DNA of 64,000 nt, taken from assembly GCA_032622095.1 (NCBI GenBank), contig CP136065.1:42879503-42943502 (forward strand), read 5' to 3'. The DNA is from Siphonodentalium dalli (Eukaryota > Mollusca > Scaphopoda > Gadilida > Siphonodentaliidae). The translations under genes were made by a program, and so were the position numbers. Below the pieces are notes generated by a model, which ran no database searches, was not told the DNA's origin, and saw only the letters and a program-made list of their open reading frames with translations. Of the stretch, positions 56,848 through 64,000 are shown in pieces; the stretch's first letter is position 1, and every line of letters begins with the position of its first letter.

Positions 56848-57984
56848 AACTACACTACAGACGAATTAGATAGTTCCCCTCATCATACTTGTAAATGTGA
56901 TATCAGCAAAAGACTTTTTCTAGATTCACTTTTATTGGATATAAGAGGGGCTACCATTGCTTACTCTTCAAACAGAAAACGAGATCGTAAATCAAAAGAA
57001 GAATCTCTACAGAAAGCTAAATATGATCTTACCGAATTGGTTGATAGGAATGGGTCGGACATTGAACAGAAGGTGAAACTTCTGGAAGAGATACAAAAAG
57101 TCGATAACGAGTTAATGGATATGAGAAAGGAAGCTACAATGGGTGCAATGATAAGATCTAGAGCAAAATGGATCGAGGATGGCGAAAAACCAACAAAATA
57201 TTTCTTAAATTTGGAAAAGCGTAATTATATATCCAAAACCCTGACCAATCTGATAGACTCAAATGGGAAATTATTAACCTACCAAAATGACATTATTAAA
57301 GAAGCTCGTAACTTTTATCAAACTTTATACGCTTCAAAATGCACTACTCAATCCGAGACACATTTTGCCACTTTCGACAATAACGTTTTGAAACTAAATA
57401 AAGATATTTCAGATAGTATAGAAGGGCCCATCACCATACATGAACTGTCTGCAGTATTAAAACAAACAAAGAATGGTAAGACATGTGGATTGGATGGATT
57501 TCCGTATGAATTTTGGAAATTTTTCTGGCGAAAGCTTGGGCCTATTTTATGTGAATCTCTCAATGAGTCCTATAAATCAGGAGAGCTCTCCATTACACAA
57601 AAACAAGGAATTATAACTCTTCTCCCCAAAAAAGACAAAGACAGACATCTTCTAAAAAATTGGAGACCGATTACCTTATTGAACAGCTCATATAAGCTGG
57701 CATCTGCATGTATAGCTCAGCGGATGAAACAAGTTCTCCCCCATATCATTAACGAGGACCAAACGGGTTTCTTGAAGGGCCGATACATAGGAGACAATAC
57801 ACGACTGATTTATGATCTTATATACCAAACTAACTTGAAGAAAATTCCTGGCCTCTTACTACTTTTAGATTTTGAGAAAGCATTTGACTCTGTATCGTGG
57901 AAATTCATGCACAAATGTCTTGAATTTTTCAACTTTGGAGAAACGATAAAAAAAATGGTTTTCAATATTTTATACGAACATTAA
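56848..57984 (+). pseudogene. LINE ORF2, linker and RT fingers/palm N-part
   Basis: Same frame as the endonuclease block, open from the stop to TAA 57982-57984. Numbered from the codon at 56935: a charged coiled linker (RKSKEESLQ...), RSRAKWIEDGEKPTKYFLNLEKR (74-96), CGLDGFPYEFW (184-194), TLLPKKDK (228-235), NWRPITLLNSSYKL (242-255), DQTGFLKGRYIGDNTR (275-290) and the catalytic LLLDFEKAFDSVSW (309-322; Asp312). The frame is lost at LYEH, where the sense continues one base later. Confidence 0.88.
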
Positions 57985-58738
57985 CTCTTCCTTACTCATA
58001 AATGGGCACATATCACAATGTTTCACACTAGGTCGAGGCTGTCGGCAGGGCGATCCTATATCTCCGTACATTTTTTTGATTTGCGCAGAAATCCTAGCTC
58101 TCATGATTAGAAATAATAAAAAAATCAAAGGAATTACCCTCGATGGTTTTGAATTTAAGTTAACGCAGTACGCAGACGACACGACACTTATTCTAGACGG
58201 TTCCGAAAGTAGTCTGAGTGAGGCTTATTCCACCCTAAATGCCTTTGCTAAAATATCGGGACTCAATCTCAATGCGAGTAGGTGTCAGGCGTCGTGGATT
58301 GGATCAATGGTGGGGCGGCAAGAAAATATATGTCCGGACCTGCATCTCACATTTGCTGACTCATTTAATCTTCTTGGAATCAACTTTAATACTACTTTAA
58401 ACAAAATGTCGATTAATTTTGAAAATAAGCTGAATGAAATTAAACGATTAACAGAAACATGGAATCATCGACTACTTACCCCATTTGGTCGTATAACAGT
58501 TATAAAATCCATCATTATCCCCAAATTAACTCACCTATTCATCGCATTACCTAACCCCAACAACAATTTCATGACCAAACTCGAAAAAATACTATTCAAT
58601 TTTCTCTGGAATTCCAAGCGGGACCGAGTAAAAAGAAAACTCGTCTGTCAAGACCACTCTCACGGTGGAATGAAAATGGTAGATGTAAACAATTTCCTCA
58701 TGTCAATGAAAATAACTTGGGTGAGACGATGTTATTGA
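57980..58738 (+). pseudogene. LINE ORF2, RT palm with YADD and thumb
   Basis: Shifted +1 relative to the previous block, open from about 57980 (INSSLLINGHIS) to TGA 58736-58738. It has GCRQGDPISPYIF, the RT region-4 motif, then the catalytic QYADDTTLIL (58163-58192), LLGINF, and the NHRLLTPFGRITVIKSIIIPKL thumb motif typical of Tx1/L1 RTs, followed by FNFLWNSKRDRVKRKLVCQD. The frame breaks again near ITWVRR. Confidence 0.88.
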
Positions 58739-59015
58739 AAAGTTCAAAATGGACACCCCTAACCGACCTTCCTATCACCAAAGACCACCTATTTCTGACA
58801 TACAACCATGCTTTTCTAAAAAACAAAGCTAATGTCGTGAACAATCCTTTCTGGCATGACGTACTACTGGCTTTTGCAAATATGTTAGAAAAAAATAAGA
58901 AACAAAATCGATTTCAGGCATGCACTATTTGGAACAACCCCGATATAAAACTGGAAGGACATACCATTAATTTTTTTTCATGGCGAAAAAAAGGAATTAT
59001 ATATAAGGATTAACT
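58717..59015 (+). pseudogene. LINE ORF2 segment after the second frameshift
   Basis: Third frame: LLKSSKWTPLTDLPITKDHLFLTYNHAFLK..., then NPFWHDVLLAFANML and NFFSWRKKGIIYKD, the conserved region between thumb and C-terminal domain in Tx1-type ORF2. It stops at TAA 59011-59013, inside the inserted hairpin, so the true reading continues after the insertion (D-LFQRGG at 59523). Confidence 0.8.
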
Positions 59016-59166
59016 GTCATGTGGACTGTTTTTTATGGAGATGTAACGGTGAGGTAAGTGGACATAACTTGTGTAAAACCCGAAGGGTTTTACATACAAG
59101 TTATGACCACTTACCTCACCTTTACATCTCCATAAAAATAGTCCACATGACAGTTAATCCTTATAT
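59001..59166. mobile_element. ~150-bp palindromic hairpin inserted in the LINE
   Basis: ATATAAGGATTAACTGTCATGTGGACT and AGTCCACATGACAGTTAATCCTTATAT are inverted; the stem continues through GGAGATGTAACGGTGAGGTAAGTGG and CCACTTACCTCACCTTTACATCTCC to TGTAAAACCC-GAA-GGGTTTTACA. TTAA lies at 59010-59013 and 59154-59157, so it may be a TTAA MITE (148 bp) set in longer inserted DNA, or the stem may simply contain TTAA. The stem is over 70 bp long with few mismatches. Confidence 0.8.
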
Positions 59167-59522
59167 TTATATACATTTAGCGAAAAAGCCACTTTTGTAA
59201 ATTTATTTAAATCGAAAAGTGTATCGTGACAAGATCAGCCCAAAATACCCAATAGCACCCTTGGCAAAAGTTAATAGGAACAATTTCTCTTCATATTGAA
59301 ACCCGATGATGTATTAAGTCAGTCCTGCGCGAGTCCAAATGCGCCCAAAACATTACGCGTTCGTCTTTCCAAACCTAATGACGTATCGATGGTGTTATTA
59401 GCTTGGTGTTATGAGGCGTTGCGCATTCACCGAGAAATAACTGCAACTAGCCACGTGGGCGCCGACCAATCAGAATGCTGGATTTAGTGATGACAACACT
59501 TAGTGTGTAAATATATGTAAAT
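59167..59522. other. Remainder of the insertion in the LINE
   Basis: Not LINE-like: AATTTATTTAAATCGAAAAG, then a GC-richer stretch (TCCTGCGCGAGTCCAAATGCGCCC, GCCACGTGGGCGCCGACCAATCAGAATGC). It separates D of the IYKD block from LFQRGG. No inverted ends or clear duplication were found; ATATATAAGGA (left) and ATATATGTAAATGA (right) are too loose to call. Confidence 0.5.
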
Positions 59523-60341
59523 GACTTGTTTCAAAGAGGTGGCATATTACACACAGAACAATCTTTATTCGAATGTTATCATATACGTACAGATTTTCTG
59601 ACAATGAACAGCATCCGCCAACAAATAATAGCTATGTCACAAAAGCTCAACCAACCCTTATTTCGTATTGAAAGCCCTTTCCTTCCAAGTAATTTTGTTA
59701 TCCCATTGAACAATACTCATGGTGGACAGGACTTCTACAAAATTTTAAATTCAATGAATATCGTACCAAAATCCCATACAAAATGGCAGGCTGAATTTGA
59801 GGATAATGACATTCAATGGGAAAACTACAACCGGCTTGCTTTCACCACGACGCCTGACACGAAAATGTGGTGGTTGCAATATAGAATTAATCATAGAATA
59901 CTTTCCACAAAGAAATTTCTTAAAATGGTCAACCTAGAACAAAATGATTTATGTAATCGCTGCGGCACAACATCTGAAGATATATCCCATATTTTTTGGG
60001 ACTGTCCGCTTGTAAAAAACTTTATAAATGATGTTACTATTTGGTGCAAATCAAATGGTATCGCCTTGTTAGCCACAAGAAAGATTGCAATTCTTGGATC
60101 CCTATCAATGGGCGGTAACTCTATGATGAATCTGTTTTGGCTACTGATAAAACAATACATACACAAAACTAAATTTAATCCTGATATGTTATCACTAAAA
60201 TCCTTTCTATCAGATCTACAATCTAGATATTTACAGGAGAAATTGTTGGCACAGTGCCAAATGAAATTACCCTCTTTTGAGAAAAACTGGTTTTTAATCA
60301 TTGAAGCTCTTAACAAAACGTCAGAAGCAAACAAACCATGA
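59523..60341 (+). pseudogene. LINE ORF2, C-terminal domain
   Basis: DLFQRGGILHTEQSLFECYHI through KMWWLQYRINHRILSTKKFLKM and a Cys/His cluster LCNRCGTTSEDISHIFWDCPLV (Cys-x2-Cys...His...Cys), then IAILGS, LFWLLIKQYIHKTKF. These are the Tx1/L1 ORF2 C-terminal signatures. It ends at TGA 60339-60341 and is followed by the 3' UTR. This block is intact. Confidence 0.88.
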
Positions 60342-60779
60342 TGTATCAAAATATCGTTCCCACCAAAACCCAAGTTTACCTCTCCAACTCACAAGTATTG
60401 ACCAGAGGAATAAGTGCCGAAAAACCGCCGAGTTGACCCACCAGAAAGGGAAACAACTTATTTCAACATCAATCAAAATCCCATTATACTCAGCAAAGAG
60501 CTATATATACACAATTAATATCTTATAAGCATTGAACCTACCGATATTAGCTCTTTGACTAAACATATGTCTAACATAGCTTGCGGGACCCATACCAGAA
60601 ACGTGTATAATTATAAACTTGTCGCGATGAGTGAAAGAGCATGTGAGCGAAAGGATGTATGCAAGTTACTGATAGACTGGGGATGAAAGAGTTAGTGTGT
60701 GATCTTTTTTTGCAAATCTTGTTACAATATTTATATACATTTAATCTTGATCAATAAAAACTTTAAAAAAAAAAAAAAC
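60342..60779 (+). other. LINE 3' UTR, polyadenylation signal and poly(A)
   Basis: About 420 bp of untranslated sequence, AATAAA at 60753-60758 and A14 at 60765-60778. Poly(A) marks the insertion's 3' end; what follows (TATTTGATTCGAGTCGATG...) belongs to another repeat. Confidence 0.85.
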
Positions 60780-61150
60780 AAACATATTTGATTCGAGTCG
60801 ATGAACCCACCCATCAAAGCTCAGAGTGATCAGATATCGATTTTTGAAGTTGGTTATATCTCGAGATGTGCAATTATTTGTGGCCCAGAATACCGACGGT
60901 TTTGGGCAAAATTGCGGATGAAGATGGATAACTCTAAAATTAAGTGGAAATACGGCCAAATTTCGCGATACTCAAGTAATAATAAGGACATATTTCGTTG
61001 AACAAAATATTGATAAATAACCTTTTTGGGGAATTTTTATTCCATGGATGACAGTGGTTCGCATTATTTTGTTGCAATTAATCGGTTCTGACAACTAAAC
61101 CTTATTTTGAAGAGATTTTGTTGTTGATGTTGAAATACACAAAACAAAGA
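60780..61150 (-). repeat. Diverged copy of the 41.8-kb TTAA MITE, cut by the LINE
   Basis: TTTGATTCGAGTCGATGAACCCACCCATCAAAGCT...GAGTGATCAGATATCGAT...GCGGATGAAGAT.GATAAC...GTTGAACAAAA..TTGATAAATAAC...GCAATTAATCG.TTCTGA aligns with the reverse complement of 41810-42135. The missing end segment of the MITE (beyond AAACAATATTTGATT in copy 41.8) is exactly where the LINE poly(A) begins, so the LINE probably inserted into it. Confidence 0.75.
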
Positions 61151-61240
61151 AACATTTTTTAACAAAAATTGTTATTTCTTATTTTTTTTCCTGGGTTTCG
61201 TTTCTCTCTAGAAGATGGGGATAGGTGTATTTTGTCTGCC

Positions 61241-61659
61241 TCAGTTGTTGTAATTCTTGTTCTGTTCTCCATCAATTTTGTTCTGTTCTTTTTTGAATTC
61301 TTCCATATTTTTTAACATCAATTCCTGCCATTTCAGGGTTGCTGAATTTTCCTCATCTTGTGTGGGCGACACCGGCCTCTCTTGGTATCTCGGCATCGCA
61401 GAGACGGAGGTGGTAGTTTCCGTCCCTGTTGGAGACTGGCTGGGTGGTGTTGCCAACTCCACATCGAAGACAGCGGCGGGGACGTCCAGGTGGCGTCAGT
61501 GTCCTTGTTGTCGCTGTCAACGTATTTTCGAATTTTCTCTCGGCGAACACCTTATATTCCTTTAAAGTGTTCTTCGTGCACAAGAGTGCTTTGGCTCGGA
61601 ATTGTGGAGCGTAATTTCTGCATGAAATCGACGGGAAAAGAAATGAGTGACTCTCCCAT
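61241..61659 (-). pseudogene. Decayed coding sequence of unknown function
   Basis: Minus strand: ATG at 61659 opens MGESLISFPVDFMQKL; another frame gives TLKEYKVFAERKFEN; a third gives YVDSDNKDTDAT; the last reads DVPAAVFDVELATPPSQSP...RYQERPVSPTQDEE, then a charged helix LKWQELMLKNMEEFKKEQNK and a stop at 61241-61243. These pieces have protein-like composition (acidic, Pro/Ser/Thr linker, C-terminal coil) but are spread over three frames, which suggests two or three indels. I recognise no domain with certainty; the layout would fit a small transposon-associated protein. GC is higher than in the flanks. Confidence 0.35.
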
Positions 61660-61699
61660 TTTACAAGCATGACTTACATGTACGTCAATAATGGTGCCG

Positions 61700-62780
61700 C
61701 TTCAAGAAAACAAGAACCACTTATTTTTCCCTGTGTTTTACTTTCGTATTTATTGATTCCCTTGTTCAAACGTATTAATGGCGCGGATGGTCTGTCTCCT
61801 GTGATTCTCAATCATCGACATCCTGGTCTGTTCAAACTTGAACATATTTACGAAAAATCATTTCTATTAATTTTGCTAACTACTATTCAAATCGACGTGT
61901 ACTTCTTACAGTTGTGTTATATCTTATTATATATATCGTATAATAGATGTTGTTAAGCAGACACATGTGAAGTTGATACTTGACCAACATTTCCACAAAT
62001 GTCGCTCCTTGTTGCGTATCTTGATAATATCGGCGAATTGTATTACGAATTTACTATCTACAGTTCATCAGACAAACAAGTCGTTAAAACGTGATTATTG
62101 TCATGACATTGTGGCATCCTAAATATATATAAACATTTTCACTCTATATATATATCAATTCTAAAACTTACAAATTAGTGAGAAAATGTGGCTTTTGACT
62201 TCCAAGCGACGAAAGACGCTTGTTAATATTTTGAGGAGCGGAAATTATTGGTTTTATATAGCTATTTCTTAGGTATTTTGTGATCATACACTGGTTGAAC
62301 CATGGTGCTACCATGCAGTATAAGAAAAATGAGAGATATGAACATGAAAATCAGTTGGGCACGGTGTGAGATAAATTTGAAATCTGAACATGAAAATCGC
62401 AAAATCTTATAGGATATACATGTAGACTGGCCTCAAGCTTTCCAAGTGTTGGAAATTTCCAACCTGAGACCCCCACTATTGGCTAAGGTTGTCAAACAGA
62501 TGACCATTTAAGTTCACAAGTAATAGGAAAATAATGCTTTCTTAAACTAATTAGCAGTAGTTGACTGGCCATGCTGGTCACGCGGGGACCAGGACACAAG
62601 CTTCGCAGAGGTCCCCTAAAATGGGCGAAATATGTTGATTTTAATGAGGGAACGGGTGCGAATATGTCAATTGATACGTATTTTAAACAAATAACGACAC
62701 GATCATCACAATAGAGGTCTGTTCTATCAATTATATATGCACCGAGTTCACTTGGTGCAAATCAAACGGCGATAATTAAA
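61700..62780. other. No recognisable gene
   Basis: A 95-codon plus-strand frame (61669-61956) is hydrophobic but has no domain. GAACATGAAAATC is present twice (62339 and 62385). TTCCAAGTGTTGGAAATTTCCAACCTGAGAC (62439) resembles 50890. No exon signature. Confidence 0.4.
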
Positions 62781-62781
62781 C

Positions 62782-63024
62782 ATTCTCGTGTGCCAGAAGG
62801 ACTCCTTAAAGTTGTGAATAAGATGAAGAATATTTATTAGATGTTGTTTAACAAGTCAAATAATATAATTTGATTGACTTGTTAAATAACATCTAATGAA
62901 TATTCTTCATCTTATTCACAACTAACTAATGAATAATATTATTTGATTGACTTGTTAAATAACATCTAATAGATATTCTTCATCTTATTCACAACTTTAA
63001 GGAGTCTTTCTGGCACACGAGAAT
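62782..63024. mobile_element. Three-armed foldback MITE with ATTCTCGTGTGCCAGAA ends
   Basis: Left end ATTCTCGTGTGCCAGAAGGACTCC and right end GGAGTCTTTCTGGCACACGAGAAT are inverted. The sub-arm TTAAAGTTGTGAATAAGATGAAGAATAT...ATTAGATGTT occurs once forward (62807-62850) and twice reversed (62884-62924 and 62955-62999), so the right side has a duplicated arm. No target duplication was identified. Confidence 0.75.
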
Positions 63025-63251
63025 ATTATAGTCAATTCAATGTCAAATCGCGCCTTTCGCCGGAAAGCAGATGGGAACAGCCCGGACGAAGTCGGGCCCA
63101 CCAGCCAGTGTAATAAAAAGCGAGACAGCTGAAGAATGTATGTATAACACGAGAAACTGGAACACGTGGTATATGGAAGTATCCAAATTTCCCACATGGA
63201 ATTTGAAAGCTAGTTTATATTATAATTATATTATAATTTCTATTTGTGGCT

Positions 63252-63652
63252 AATAATATGGCTGAATAGGTCACTCTCACCGGTTTTCTGTGATAAAGTT
63301 ACCCAGTTTCCTGAAATTGTGATAAAGTTACCCAGGTTGGAGAAGAATGTGATAAAGTTACCCAGGTTAATAATAGTTCATGTTTAGCAACAAATTATTG
63401 ATTTTTGTGATCAATATGACGAACTACAGTACTAATATGTCTTAATTTATGCTTGATAAGGGCTATTACTTGCCAAAACTGAACAATATTTCCCTCTGTC
63501 ACTTTTAAATCGAGTTGATATTGTCAGATTTGCTTAACCTGGGTAACTTTATCACAATTCTCACCAACCTGGGTAACTTTATCACAAAATTAGGAAACTG
63601 GGTAACTTTATCACAGAAAACCGGTGAGAGTGACCTATTCAGCAATAATATG
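63252..63652. mobile_element. 383-bp MITE with 9-bp target duplication
   Basis: Element 63261-63643: inverted ends GCTGAATAGGTCACTCTCACCGG / CCGGTGAGAGTGACCTATTCAGC are perfect. They are flanked by AATAATATG at 63252-63260 and 63644-63652 (exact 9-bp direct repeat). Each arm has three spaced copies of GTGATAAAGTTACCCAG or its complement. A 9-bp duplication with long perfect ends fits Mutator-like elements better than hAT, though superfamily is inferred. Non-coding. The two minor ORFs through it (63505-63723, 63515-63766) are products of the repeats. Confidence 0.9.
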
Positions 63653-64000
63653 ATCTTGGTGGCGTTACCATTTCTGACTATAGTTTTCTTGTGTATCAAT
63701 TGGCACAGTGGAATACTGCGCATTCGTTTTAGCTACAATATGGCTGTTTTAGTACGAATACTGTAACGGCGAACACGAAAAAAAACGCGCCTATGACAAC
63801 AGCTAAAAATAGACTCGATGTTTACAATAACAGGATTGATTTCAGCTGATATATTCCATATAAAGTGGTGCGTAGTATATCAAAATGTAGGATTTGACAC
63901 ATGGAATGTAATGCTGTCCGAATGGCTCCACCACCCAGTGAAATTGTTGCATAAATTCGCTCAAAGAGAGAGCGCTACTTTTTCTCGTAAAAAATAGAAT
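63653..64000. other. No recognisable gene
   Basis: AT-rich tail of the window with no repeat that recurs elsewhere here. Confidence 0.4.

Larger units (their letters stand above)
56023..60779 (+). mobile_element. Broken Tx1/L1-type LINE with poly(A) tail
   Basis: One ORF2-like protein can be followed through endonuclease, reverse transcriptase and C-terminal domain across 4.3 kb, ending in a 3' UTR with AATAAA (60753-60758) and A14 (60765-60778). Lesions are an in-frame TAA at 56845-56847, a frameshift near 57976-57982, another near 58720-58735, and a ~0.5-kb insertion at about 59010-59522. No ORF1 (zinc-knuckle) was seen before 56023, so the copy is 5'-truncated near the ORF2 start. The endonuclease is of the APE type, and the insertion lies beside a diverged TTAA MITE (60780 on). 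Confidence 0.9.

Overview
This window looks like intergenic or intronic DNA of a repeat-rich animal genome. It is AT-rich, almost without open coding sequence, and packed with non-autonomous transposons, minisatellites, two tRNA-derived SINEs and two kinds of LINE. An F-type lectin (fucolectin-type) exon, a Tx1-type LINE and CGTC-rich repeats fit a marine lophotrochozoan, probably a mollusc; that is an inference from repeat and domain types, not a species call. There is no bacterial, organellar, viral or CRISPR content.

The most gene-like signal is on the minus strand. A short first exon (48793-48856, ATG plus a hydrophobic signal peptide, phase-1 donor) and an F-type lectin exon (11247-11477, phase 1 at both ends) fit each other. 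Joined in silico the split codon is GCG, and the join gives an AFA signal-peptidase site just before the lectin domain. If they are one gene, its intron is about 37.3 kb and holds most of the window. The second half of the lectin domain was not found and should lie below position 1 or be lost. Weaker coding traces are a short-chain dehydrogenase-like exon (2581-2675, +), an IgGFc-binding-like exon (22374-22853, -), a 198-codon frame with one stop (1633-2229, +) and a decayed frame at 61241-61659 (-).

Layout. 1-6158: a 1118-bp exact direct repeat spaced 5040 bp, enclosing a decayed ORF, the dehydrogenase-like exon and a tandem array. 7801-10649: a 2.85-kb foldback element with ~1-kb inverted arms and a perfect 8-bp target duplication, its loop holding an older element and a younger 186-bp relative. 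13.1-14.7 kb: degenerate minisatellite, with an inverted outlier at 19.8 kb. 14.8-15.7 kb: dispersed repeat split by a TTAA-inserted MITE; its empty site is visible in the sister copy at 45.5 kb. 18.3, 42.8 and 47.6 kb: three copies of a TTAA MITE carrying two inverted copies of a ~68-bp palindrome; a single such hairpin sits in another MITE at 30.5 kb. 24.9 and 46.3 kb: SINEs. 26.5-27.8 kb: 5'-truncated jockey/CR1-like LINE. 29.9-31.7 and 35.5-39.6 kb: degenerate tandem and segmental repeats. 56.0-60.8 kb: broken Tx1/L1-type LINE with a poly(A) tail. 62.8 and 63.3 kb: further foldback MITEs, the latter with a 9-bp target duplication.

Apart from the lectin gene, the window records transposition layers. 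Three places allow the order of insertion to be read: small hAT-like element into older MITE (9.2 kb), TTAA MITE into dispersed repeat (14.95 kb), and LINE next to a diverged TTAA MITE (60.78 kb). No transposase gene for any MITE family was seen.
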